64,000 bases of DNA. It comes from Archangium lansingense (GTDB taxonomy: Bacteria; Myxococcota; Myxococcia; Myxococcales; Myxococcaceae). The DNA is taken from positions 10,462,501-10,526,500 of the forward strand of contig NZ_JAPNKA010000001.1 of NCBI RefSeq assembly GCF_026626635.1. The letters are read 5' to 3'. Below are positions 49,759-57,442 of the stretch, piece after piece (position 1 is the stretch's first letter; every line of letters begins with the position of its first letter). Under the pieces are notes generated by a model that was not told the DNA's origin, ran no database searches, and saw nothing but the letters and a program-made list of their open reading frames with translations. Made by a program: the position numbers and the translations under genes.

Positions 49759-50680
49759 GATTCTGGAAGCCCTCCTGTCCTCCACCCTGGAGTACTTCCC
49801 CGCGCTCCTCTTCGCCGCGCTGGGAGGCACGCTCTGCGAGCGCGCCGGCGTGGTGAACGTGGGCATCGAGGGGATGATGCGCACGGGCGCCTTCTGCGCG
49901 GCCGTGGCCTCCATCACCTTCCCCACCCCCGTGGGCGTGTTGATGGGCATGCTCGCCGGCGCTGGCATGGCCGCCGTGCACGGGTCCCTCTGCATCCGCT
50001 GGCGCTCGGACCAGGTGGTGTCCGGCATGGCCATCAACCTCGTGGCGCTCGCCGGCGGCACCTACCTCCTCGAGGCCCTCTACGGGCCCAACGGCACGCC
50101 GCCCATTCAGCAGCTCACCCGCTGGCACCTGCCCGGCCTGTCCGAGGTGCCCCTGCTGCGCGTCTTCTCCGGGCACTCGGCCCTCACGTGGATTGCCCTG
50201 GTGCTGCCCTTCGCCTTCCACTGGGTGCTCTACCGCACGCCCCTCGGCCTGCGGCTGCGCGCCGTGGGCGAGAAGCCCCATGCCGTGGCCACCCTGGGCC
50301 TGTCCGTGACGAGGCTGCGCTGGCTCGCAGTGGTGGGCAGCGGCATGCTGGCGGGGCTGGGCGGAGCCACCCTCTCCACCGCCGTGCTGGATCGCTTCGA
50401 GCAACACACCCCGGCCGGCCTCGGCTTCATGGCCCTGGCCGCCATGGTGTTCGGCCGCTGGACGCCCCTGGGTGCCTTCCTCGCCACCCTCTTCTTCGCC
50501 ACCGGCAATGCCCTGCGCATCGGCCTGGCCTCCAGCGCCCCCGGCCTCCTGGAGGTAGTGCCCCAGGGCTTCCTCCTCGCCCTGCCCTACGTCCTGACGC
50601 TCGCGCTGCTCGCCTTCCAGGGCCAGCGCACCCACGCGCCCGCCGCCCTCGGCACGCCCTACGAGCAGGAGTCGCGCTAA
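49751..50680 (+). CDS. ABC transporter permease 2 (nucleoside type)
   Basis: A 309-residue permease with about eight membrane segments. The motif LCERAGVVNVGIEGMM near 28-43 and LRAVGEKPHAVATLGL near 170-185 are typical of the NupQ/YufQ partner. It starts with GTG at 49751, overlapping the stop of permease 1 by eight bases and preceded by GGAGGT. It is the last gene of the transporter operon, followed by a terminator-like hairpin at 50740-50755. Confidence 0.9.
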   Translation: MLEILEALLSSTLEYFPALLFAALGGTLCERAGVVNVGIEGMMRTGAFCAAVASITFPTPVGVLMGMLAGAGMAAVHGSLCIRWRSDQVVSGMAINLVALAGGTYLLEALYGPNGTPPIQQLTRWHLPGLSEVPLLRVFSGHSALTWIALVLPFAFHWVLYRTPLGLRLRAVGEKPHAVATLGLSVTRLRWLAVVGSGMLAGLGGATLSTAVLDRFEQHTPAGLGFMALAAMVFGRWTPLGAFLATLFFATGNALRIGLASSAPGLLEVVPQGFLLALPYVLTLALLAFQGQRTHAPAALGTPYEQESR

Positions 50681-50739
50681 CCCCGGCGCGCTGCCTCGTC
50701 GGCACGCCCTCGCGAAGCCTCGCCCTCCCTTCCGTTTCC

Positions 50740-50755
50740 GGCCCCACGCGGGGCC
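50740..50755 (+). terminator. Hairpin after transporter operon
   Basis: GGCCCC (50740-50745) pairs with GGGGCC (50750-50755) around ACGC, 60 bases beyond the last transporter stop codon and followed by TT. It is short and GC-only, so the call is moderate. Confidence 0.45.
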
Positions 50756-50799
50756 TTGGGAGCGGGTCTGCCAGGCTGCGGGTCATTTCAAACCCGGGT

Positions 50800-51098
50800 C
50801 ACACTCGACCGTGAATCACCCACGACCCACTGGGTCCCATGTATTCCCAGGGAGGTGGGAGTGAGTATTCATCCGTGCAACCAATCAAAGACTTGAAACT
50901 CAAGGAAGAAACGAGAATCTGTCTCTCACTGTACATTTGCGGCACGGTCAAAGAGCAAACGGCACGCACATCGCATGGAATGGATGGCACGCGAGGGCAC
51001 CGCGCAGCATTGACGGGCTCTGGACGCGCGGGTTGTCAGGGGGGAAGGCGGATGGAGGAGGGAGGTCGGCGTCCGAAACACGCGAGGGGGGAGCCGAC
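50800..51098 (+). promoter_or_regulatory. AT-richer gene-free leader before HATPase-like gene
   Basis: The 418-base stretch from 50681 to 51098 has no gene I can support. Its first part is ordinary GC-rich sequence with the terminator. From about 50830 to 50950 it becomes markedly AT-richer than the rest of the window. TTGAAA at 50893-50898 with GAATCT at 50915-50920 (16-base spacing) is a weak promoter-like pair. The rest shows no strong hairpin or repeat. Confidence 0.35.
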
Positions 51099-51671
51099 AT
51101 GAAACCGGATACGAAACACAAGGCACGAGGTGAGGCGATGAGCGCGGTGGCGATGGCTTGTTGGCCGAGGCAGACGACGGTGACGAGCGACGAGGGCCGC
51201 GACCACCTGAGCGCCGTGAGTTCGCTGGATGGCGCCAACGTGCAGAACCTGGACTTGTGCGCACTGGCGCGGCACGCGCTGGCCCTGCTCCATGCCACCG
51301 GGCACGTGGAGAGCACCGAGGTGGGGTTGGAGCTACCGGACGAGCCGGTGTTCGCGCGGGTAAGTCGGCGGAGGATGGAGCAGGTGATGCTGCACCTCCT
51401 GACCGACGCCGTGCAGGAGCGCAGGAGCATGGGCGCCACGGCCCGCGCAGTGCGGCTGGTGGTGGAGCCCCAGGACGACTTCGGGGATTACGGCCCCACC
51501 CTCCAGGTGCGCTACGCAGCTCGCGGGGGCGAGCCCCTGCCGGGCCTGACGGCGGCGCGCGAGCTGGTGGAGTCGCTGGGTGGGCAACTGGCGGTGAAGA
51601 CCCACGGGCTGACGGGCACCACCGTCACCATCTCCGTGGAGCTAGAGGACCAGGGCACCGCGAGCTGGTAG
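51099..51671 (+). CDS. Stand-alone HATPase-like protein (degenerate histidine-kinase ATPase domain)
   Basis: A 190-residue protein. Residues 60-190 resemble the HATPase_c domain of histidine kinases. RRRMEQVMLHLLTDAVQER corresponds to the N-box but has Asp in place of the key Asn, and GLTAARELVESLGGQLAVKTH followed by GTTVTISVEL corresponds to the G2 box and last strand. There is no HisKA, receiver or membrane segment. It may be a pseudokinase that acts as a binding partner or modulator. ATG at 51099 follows GGGGGAG with a five-base gap; a longer frame upstream seems non-coding. Confidence 0.65.
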   Translation: MKPDTKHKARGEAMSAVAMACWPRQTTVTSDEGRDHLSAVSSLDGANVQNLDLCALARHALALLHATGHVESTEVGLELPDEPVFARVSRRRMEQVMLHLLTDAVQERRSMGATARAVRLVVEPQDDFGDYGPTLQVRYAARGGEPLPGLTAARELVESLGGQLAVKTHGLTGTTVTISVELEDQGTASW

Positions 51672-51698
51672 GGCTCGCGGGCCCGGTGGCCCTTCCGG

Positions 51699-52376
51699 TC
51701 AGAACTTGTAGGCGATGCCCAGCAACGCTTCCAAGGTGAAGCTGGCGCGGCCACGGACCCCGAAGACTCCGGAAGCGCCGACGGACGGTCCCATCCGCAC
51801 GTTGAAGTTCACGGCGAGGTTGCGGTCGAGGAAGTACTCCAGCCCGCCGCCCAGGAGGATGGGCACCACGGCGCCGCCGCCCGTGCCGAAGATGACGTAG
51901 AAGGGGATGTCCAGGCCCACGTTGAGCATGAGGGCGCTGCCCACGGGGATGCCCACCGTCAAGGCGATGGGCAGCGTCAGGCCCACGTCGGTGCCGACCT
52001 CGTAGAAATAGAAGAAGGGCCCGGGGGCGAAGGTCAGCCCGAGGTTCAACCTGGCGGTCTGCAGCAGCATCAGCCGCACCCAGGCCTGCAGCTTCAGGCC
52101 CGGCACCACGCTGGTGACGATGCCCTCGCGGCCATAGTTGAAGGTGAGCTTGCCGCCGATGTCGAACCGCGACGTGGCCCCGTGCAGCAGCCCCAGCGAC
52201 ACGCCCGGCCAACCTACCTGGCCCGTCAGCGCGGTGCCGCCCTGCCCCATCGTCTGACCCGACAGCACGGACCAGCCCTGACCGCGGCTGTAGCCCGCCC
52301 CCTCCTCCTGCGCCATGGCGGCGCTGGAGACGAGGAGGAGACCCATCAGCACCCAACTCGGAACATTGCGCTTCAC
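51699..52376 (-). CDS. Outer-membrane beta-barrel protein
   Basis: A 225-residue exported protein. A signal peptide (about 1-22, SSAAMA) is followed by alternating amphipathic strands and Gly-rich turns (VSLGLLHGATSRFDIGGKLTFNYG; LEYFLDRNLAVNFNVR). It ends LLGIAYKF with a terminal Phe as BAM substrates do. GTG at 52376 overlaps the stop of the phosphomutase gene (GTGA, 52373-52376), with GGAGG nearby. The pore or enzymatic function is unknown. Confidence 0.78.
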   Translation of the reverse strand: MKRNVPSWVLMGLLLVSSAAMAQEEGAGYSRGQGWSVLSGQTMGQGGTALTGQVGWPGVSLGLLHGATSRFDIGGKLTFNYGREGIVTSVVPGLKLQAWVRLMLLQTARLNLGLTFAPGPFFYFYEVGTDVGLTLPIALTVGIPVGSALMLNVGLDIPFYVIFGTGGGAVVPILLGGGLEYFLDRNLAVNFNVRMGPSVGASGVFGVRGRASFTLEALLGIAYKF

Positions 52377-54109
52377 GCACCCACCTCCGGTTGCCCCCGC
52401 TCGCGCGCGAGCGCGATGAAGGCGTCGATGAGCTTCTGGAGCCGGGCCTGTCCCCGGGCGCGCGCGGCTTCCACCGACTCGCCGGTGGCCAGCGTCTCCT
52501 TCAGCTCGAAGTAGTATTTGATTTTGGGCTCCGTGCCGGACGGACGCGCCGTCACCCGCCCACCGCCCTCCAGCTCGAGGGCCAGCACGTTGGAGGGAGG
52601 CAGCCGCTCCCCCTTCTTGTAGTCGAGGACGTTGCGCACCGGCAGCTCGCCCACGCGCGAGGGCAGCGAGCGGCGGAAGCCCTCCATGATGCGGGCAATC
52701 ACCTGAGCGCCCTCGGCGCCCGGGAAGGTGAAGTTGCGCTGCGCGCTCACGTAGAGACCGAACCGGCGCTGGATCTCCTCCAGGTAGCCGAGCACCGTCT
52801 TCCCCCGCGTCTCGCACCAGGCGGCCAGGTCCGCGAACACCAGCGCCGCGCCAATGCCGTCCTTGTCCCGCGTCACGGCGCCCACGCAGTAGCCGAGCGC
52901 CTCCTCGTAGCCGAAGACGAACTGCGTGCCCTCCTGCCGCTCGCGCTCGACGGCGCGATTGGCAATCCACTTGAAGCCGGTGAGCACCTCGTCATAGGCG
53001 GCACCCAGCTCGCGGGCGATGTCGCCCAGCTGCGTCGAGGACACGATGGTGGTGACGAGGTGCGGCTTCGAGCGCCGGGTGGGCCCTTGCACCAGCACGT
53101 AGTGGCCCAGCAGCACGCCCACCTCGTTGCCGGTGAGCATGCGCAGCTTGCCGGAGCCCTCGCGCACCATCACCGCCAGCCGGTCCGCGTCCGGGTCGTT
53201 GGCGAGCACCAGGTCCGCCTTCACCCGCTCGGCGGTGGCGAGCGACAGGTCCATGGCCCCGGGCTCCTCGGGGTTGGGGAAGCGCACGGTGGGGAAGGTG
53301 CCATCCGGCTGGTGCTGCTCGGCCACGAGGTGAACGTTGCTGAAGCCCGCGCGCTCCAGGGCCCGCTCCATCCACACGCCGCCCACGCCGTGCATGGCGG
53401 TGTAGACGATGGAGAGCGAGTCCGAGCCGCGCCCATGCACGCGCAGCTTGAGGATGGCGTCCAGGTACGCGTCGCCAAGCGAGTCCGGCACATCCCGCCA
53501 CAGGCCGCGGGCGTGCGCCTCCGTCGGGGTGAGCAGCTCCACCTGGTTGGCGGGCTCCACCCGGGAGATGAAGTCGGCGATGCCCTTGTCATGGGGCGGG
53601 ATGATTTGAGCGCCGTTCTCCCAGTACACCTTGTAGCCGTTGTACTCGGGCGGGTTGTGGCTGGCCGTCACCATCACCCCCGCCGCGGCGTTGAGGTGCA
53701 GGGTGGCGAAGGCGACCAGCGGCGTAGGCGCCAGCGAGGGGAAGACGTGCGCCGGAATGCCCTCGGCGGCGAACACGCAGGCGGCGTCCTCGGCGAGCTC
53801 GGCGCTCAACTTCCGACCATCGCGGCCCACCACCACGCCCCGGGTGGTGACGTCGGGGACGGTGGCCTTGAGGTAGCGCGCCAGGCCCGCGGTGGTCCGG
53901 CGCACCACGGCACGGTTCATCCGGTTGGGCCCCGCGCCCAGCACGCCGCGCAGGCCCGCGGTGCCAAACTCCAGGTCGCCCGCGAAACGGTCCGCCAGGT
54001 CCGCGAGGTCTCCACTCGCAAGCACGTCCCGCAGCTCCGCCACGGTGGCCGCATCCGGGTCCGCCCGAAGCCACGCCTCCGCCTTCTCCTTCAATCCAGT
54101 CGCGTCCAT
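52373..54109 (-). CDS. Phosphoglucomutase/phosphopentomutase-like phospho-sugar mutase
   Basis: A 578-residue alpha-D-phosphohexomutase-superfamily enzyme. The phosphoserine loop is TASHNP (Ser150), the Mg loop is DPDADR (near 308-313), the sugar loop is GYEEALGY and the phosphate loop is RPSGTEPK. This length and GYEEALG form match the PgcA/PGM2 type, whose members include phosphoglucomutases and phosphopentomutases. Beside thymidine phosphorylase and DeoC genes, conversion of (deoxy)ribose-1-phosphate to 5-phosphate is an attractive role, but glucose-phosphate use is equally possible. AAGGAGG precedes the ATG. Confidence 0.9.
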   Translation of the reverse strand: MDATGLKEKAEAWLRADPDAATVAELRDVLASGDLADLADRFAGDLEFGTAGLRGVLGAGPNRMNRAVVRRTTAGLARYLKATVPDVTTRGVVVGRDGRKLSAELAEDAACVFAAEGIPAHVFPSLAPTPLVAFATLHLNAAAGVMVTASHNPPEYNGYKVYWENGAQIIPPHDKGIADFISRVEPANQVELLTPTEAHARGLWRDVPDSLGDAYLDAILKLRVHGRGSDSLSIVYTAMHGVGGVWMERALERAGFSNVHLVAEQHQPDGTFPTVRFPNPEEPGAMDLSLATAERVKADLVLANDPDADRLAVMVREGSGKLRMLTGNEVGVLLGHYVLVQGPTRRSKPHLVTTIVSSTQLGDIARELGAAYDEVLTGFKWIANRAVERERQEGTQFVFGYEEALGYCVGAVTRDKDGIGAALVFADLAAWCETRGKTVLGYLEEIQRRFGLYVSAQRNFTFPGAEGAQVIARIMEGFRRSLPSRVGELPVRNVLDYKKGERLPPSNVLALELEGGGRVTARPSGTEPKIKYYFELKETLATGESVEAARARGQARLQKLIDAFIALARERGQPEVGA

Positions 54110-54195
54110 GTGCTCCCCTCCTTAAGGCTGGTGCGGCGGTGCAGCCGCGTCCGCCCTCCCCGTCTGTTCAGCGATGATCAGACCTGAGCGAGGAC

Positions 54196-54588
54196 TCAGG
54201 TGTAATCGGTGAGTTTGCGTCGAGTCGGGCCGCCCTTGGGGGCGTCCTTCTGGCCCTGGCAGTTCACGCAGAAGCCCACATAGGGCATGGCCTCGAGCCG
54301 GCCGGGAGTAATGTCGTCGCCACACTCCTCGCACTCGCCGAAGGACTCCGGGTCATCGCGCAGCTTGCCCAGCGCCTTCACCACGAGCTGGAGCACGCCG
54401 TCGGTGTTCCGATTCCGCTTGGAGGCAATGGCCTGCATCATCTCGTTGAGCGGCTGCTCGTCCTCGTCGCCGCCCACCCGCGCGTCGTCCGTGCGGTTGG
54501 GCTCTATCTTCAAGGGCGCCTTGCCGGTCAGCTCCGCGTGGAGCGCCAGCAACTTCTGCCTGTACTTCTCGCGCTGTGCCTCGGTCAC
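54196..54588 (-). CDS. DksA/TraR-type zinc-finger protein
   Basis: A 130-residue protein with an N-terminal coiled-coil (about 1-75) and a C4 zinc finger: C86, C89, C107 and C110 (GECEECGDDIT...FCVNC). DksA-family proteins insert into the RNA polymerase secondary channel and, with ppGpp, alter stringent-response transcription. The coiled-coil tip has no clear paired Asp at the usual place, so whether it is a full DksA or a TraR/YocK-like variant is open. GTG start after GGGAGAGG. It lies in the minus-strand row between deoC and the phosphomutase gene. Confidence 0.85.
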   Translation of the reverse strand: MTEAQREKYRQKLLALHAELTGKAPLKIEPNRTDDARVGGDEDEQPLNEMMQAIASKRNRNTDGVLQLVVKALGKLRDDPESFGECEECGDDITPGRLEAMPYVGFCVNCQGQKDAPKGGPTRRKLTDYT

Positions 54589-54609
54589 GGGCCTCTCCCA
54601 ACCGGGTGG

Positions 54610-55443
54610 CTAGTACTTCGCGGTAGACCTCTGGCCGGTGACGATGGCCACGGACGCCGAGGCGCCCAGCCGGTTGGCCCCCGCCTGAATCATCTTCAGG
54701 GCGTCCTCGGCTGAGCGGATGCCTCCAGAGGCCTTCACGCCGACGCCCTCGCCCACCACCCGTCGCATGAGCGAGACGTCCTCCACGGTGGCGCCTCCAG
54801 TGCTGAAGCCGGTGGACGTCTTCACGAACGCCGCCCCCGCCGCCTTGGACAACACACAGCCGGCGATCTTCTCGTCCTGGGACAGCAGGCTCGTCTCGAG
54901 GATGACCTTCACCGGCCAGGGCCGGCTGGCCTCCACCACCTGCGCGATATCCGTGAGCACCAACGCGTAGTCCCGCGCCTTGAGGGCACCGACGTTGATG
55001 ACCATGTCGATCTCCCGGGCACCGGCCTGGATGGCCTCGCGAGCCTCGAAGGCCTTGGCACTCGTGAGGGCCGCACCCAGCGGGAAGCCCACCACGGCGA
55101 TGGGGACCGAGCGCGAGCCCGCCAGGATGCCTGCCACCGTGGCCACGTGGCTCGAGTTCACGCACACCGTGGCGAAGCCGTGCTCCGCCGCCTCACGGGC
55201 CACCCGGGCGACATCCTCGCGCGTGGCCTCGGGCTTGAGCAGCGTGTGGTCAATGTACGGCGCCAGGTCCGCGTTGTCGCGGATGGACTCGGGCGCGATG
55301 GGCGCGGTCCGCACGGGGCGCGGGGGCTCAGCGCTGGCGGGGGGTGCTGGCGGCGCTTTGCCCACCTGGGAACCGTGCATGTTCTGGCGGACGTGGTCGG
55401 CGATCTCCTCGACGACCCGCTGGATGTCTTGGGCCTCGGCCAT
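54610..55443 (-). CDS. deoC: Deoxyribose-phosphate aldolase with N-terminal extension
   Basis: A 277-residue class I aldolase that splits 2-deoxyribose-5-phosphate to acetaldehyde and glyceraldehyde-3-phosphate. Schiff-base Lys208 lies in FVKTSTGF; Asp146 (REIDMVINVGALK) and Lys237 (VKASGGIR) complete the active site. Residues 1-58 are an additional helical and Pro/Ala-rich extension not present in standard DeoC (about 220 residues). ATG at 55443 has no clear ribosome site, and the frame is open upstream to 55656. It is 21 bases upstream of the DksA-like gene and probably co-transcribed. Confidence 0.92.
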   Translation of the reverse strand: MAEAQDIQRVVEEIADHVRQNMHGSQVGKAPPAPPASAEPPRPVRTAPIAPESIRDNADLAPYIDHTLLKPEATREDVARVAREAAEHGFATVCVNSSHVATVAGILAGSRSVPIAVVGFPLGAALTSAKAFEAREAIQAGAREIDMVINVGALKARDYALVLTDIAQVVEASRPWPVKVILETSLLSQDEKIAGCVLSKAAGAAFVKTSTGFSTGGATVEDVSLMRRVVGEGVGVKASGGIRSAEDALKMIQAGANRLGASASVAIVTGQRSTAKY

Positions 55444-55549
55444 ATGGGGCGCGGTGTAGCCCACTCCGGCCCGCTCGGGAAGCGCAGAGACGGATGCCTG
55501 CCGGACACGCAACGGACTCTCATCCTCTGAGGTAGAGTCCGCGCCACTC

Positions 55550-56755
55550 ATGGCCTTCGCCCGGCTGCTCCTCGCCCTCTTCGCCCTGCTCGCCGCCCTC
55601 CCGGGCTGGGCTGCCCCGCCTGCCGCCCCCCAGGCGCCCGCGCTCAAGCCCCTCACGGTCTACTTCTTCGACGTGGGCCAGGGCGACGCGGCGCTCATCG
55701 TCTCGCCCACGGGCAAGACGGTCCTCATCGACGGCGGCCCGCCCGAGGCCGACGAGGCCCTGGTGCCCCGCCTGCGCCAGCTCGTCCAGGGGCCCATCGA
55801 CCTGGTCATCCTCACGCACCCGCACCTGGACCACCTGGGCGGCCTCGCGAAGATCCTCCAGGCGTTTGGGGCCAGGCGATTCTGGGACCCGGGCTTCATC
55901 CACCCGAGCGAGGCCTACCGCGATCTGCTGGCCGTAGTGAGCGAGACGGTGGGCGACAAGGACAAGAAGGACCAGAAGGAGGGCAAGACAAGAATGCCCG
56001 ACCCGAGCCCGCCCGAGACGCTCCTCACCGTTGGCCTGGGCGAGGGCGCAACGCTCACCATTCTCTGGCCGCGCACTCCGCTCAACCCGTTCCTCGACGA
56101 TACGCGCTCGGACGTCAACGCCAACTCCATCGTCGCCAAGCTGACGTACGGCAAGACGGCGTTCCTCTTCACTGGGGACGCGGAACCGGAGACCGAGGCG
56201 TTCCTGCTGACCAGGCCCATCGACTTCACCTCCACCGTGCTGAAAGTGGCGCACCACGGAGGCAAGCACTCCTCCACCGCGCCCTTCCTCGCAGCGGTGA
56301 AGCCCCAGGCGGCGGTCATCTCCTGCGGCTCGGGCAACGACTACGGCCACCCCACCCCCGAGGCCCTCCAGCGGCTCGGCGCCACGGGCGCGCGCATCTT
56401 CCGCACCGACCTCCAAGGAGAGGTGCTCGCGGTGAGCAACGGCACCACCGTCACCCTCACTCCCCAGAAGGGCAAGAGCACCCCCACCGTCGTCACCGGC
56501 CAGACGACCGGCCCCGTCGCCAAGGGCCCCATGACCTTGGGCGACACGAGTTCCGCCAAGGGCAAGGTCGTGCCCGCGAAGGGGACGCTCCCGGAGCGAT
56601 CGGGGACGCGCTACGTGAGCCTCAAGGGCAGCGAGGTGTTCCACCGCGAGGACTGCCGCACGCTCGAGCGGGCGAAGACGCAGCAGCGTAACGAGTACAA
56701 GGACCGGGCCTCCGCCATGCGCGAGCGCCGTCCCGCCAAGGACTGCAACCCATGA
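55550..56755 (+). CDS. Secreted ComEC-like metallo-beta-lactamase-fold hydrolase
   Basis: A 401-residue exported protein with a signal peptide (about 1-21). Residues 36-300 form an MBL domain like the C-terminal nuclease-type domain of ComEC: FFDVGQGDAALI, metal motif H90xH92xD94H95 (THPHLDHLGG), FTGDAE and KVAHHGGKHSS. The tail (about 355-401, VSLKGSEVFHREDC...RPAKDC) resembles the small Cys-containing Ada-like zinc module often found in such proteins. The next gene, DUF3006, overlaps by four bases. A role in DNA or nucleotide breakdown in the periplasm is an inference from ComEC relationship. Confidence 0.85.
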   Translation: MAFARLLLALFALLAALPGWAAPPAAPQAPALKPLTVYFFDVGQGDAALIVSPTGKTVLIDGGPPEADEALVPRLRQLVQGPIDLVILTHPHLDHLGGLAKILQAFGARRFWDPGFIHPSEAYRDLLAVVSETVGDKDKKDQKEGKTRMPDPSPPETLLTVGLGEGATLTILWPRTPLNPFLDDTRSDVNANSIVAKLTYGKTAFLFTGDAEPETEAFLLTRPIDFTSTVLKVAHHGGKHSSTAPFLAAVKPQAAVISCGSGNDYGHPTPEALQRLGATGARIFRTDLQGEVLAVSNGTTVTLTPQKGKSTPTVVTGQTTGPVAKGPMTLGDTSSAKGKVVPAKGTLPERSGTRYVSLKGSEVFHREDCRTLERAKTQQRNEYKDRASAMRERRPAKDCNP

Positions 56756-57015
56756 AGAAGAAGCAGCCGCGCGCAAGGCCCACGGCCACCCTGGACCGCT
56801 TCGAGGACGAGCTCGCCGTGCTCATCGTGGATGGCCGGCAGGTGACGCGCCGCCGCGAGGAGCTACCCCCCGACGCCCGCGAGGGAGACGTGCTCGACCT
56901 GACGACGCTGAAAGTGGATACAGCGGCCACCGAGCGTCTGCGCACCGAGGTCCGCCAGGCCCGTGAGCAAGCCATGAAGGGCAAGACGCCGCCGCCCGGA
57001 GACTTCGACCTGTAG
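56752..57015 (+). CDS. DUF3006-like small protein
   Basis: An 87-residue basic/acidic protein. LDRFEDELAVLIVDGRQVTRRREELPPDAREGDVLDL matches the DUF3006 pattern (DRFEG..AVL..., LP....EGDVL). Proteins of this group often stand beside ComEC-like MBL genes, as here, where ATG overlaps the preceding stop (ATGA). Function unknown; it may bind the partner. Confidence 0.8.
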   Translation: MKKKQPRARPTATLDRFEDELAVLIVDGRQVTRRREELPPDAREGDVLDLTTLKVDTAATERLRTEVRQAREQAMKGKTPPPGDFDL

Positions 57016-57028
57016 CCCGGGTGATGGG

Positions 57029-57442
57029 ATGAACATGGCCTCGGCCAGAACCCGCATCGCACGAGCCCTGGCCAGGGAGCGCGGAGAGGCCACGCCAGGC
57101 GAGACACTTCGTGAGGACGAGCTTCCGCGCGGTCTCCGTGCTCTCGCCGCGAGCGAGGGCACCGATGCGGCCTCCGCTGCCGCCGAGGAGCTGCTGCGGC
57201 AGGAGCTCGAGGTCCTGGAGTGGCCACCGCTGTTCGGGGTCTCGGTCCTCGGCGCGGCCCTTGCGTCCGGTTGCGACCGCGCGTCGTTCATCGAGGCAGC
57301 CTGTACCTACGTGTCCCTCTACTTCCAGGAGCTCGACGCGGACATCTCACGCTGCCGGGAGCTCGTGGCACGCGGAGAGTCCATTTCCCTGGGGGAAGCA
57401 GCGGCCCTGCTACGCCGGAGCCTCGACTCACTCGAGAGCTGA
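57029..57442 (+). CDS. Hypothetical helical protein
   Basis: A 137-residue soluble protein with no recognised family. It is predominantly helical, acidic and Ala/Leu-rich (for example SAAAEELLRQELEVLEW and EAAALLRRSLDSLE), with a central VSVLGAALASGCDRASFIEAACTYVSLYFQEL segment. It is 13 bases downstream of the DUF3006 gene and could be in the same operon. Its last 15 bases overlap the convergent MFS gene. Confidence 0.55.
   Translation: MNMASARTRIARALARERGEATPGETLREDELPRGLRALAASEGTDAASAAAEELLRQELEVLEWPPLFGVSVLGAALASGCDRASFIEAACTYVSLYFQELDADISRCRELVARGESISLGEAAALLRRSLDSLES

Noticed and set aside
50839..51102. 87-codon plus-strand frame in the AT-rich leader
   Set aside because: No ribosome site, mixed third-position use and no recognisable sequence features; it ends inside the start of the HATPase-like gene.
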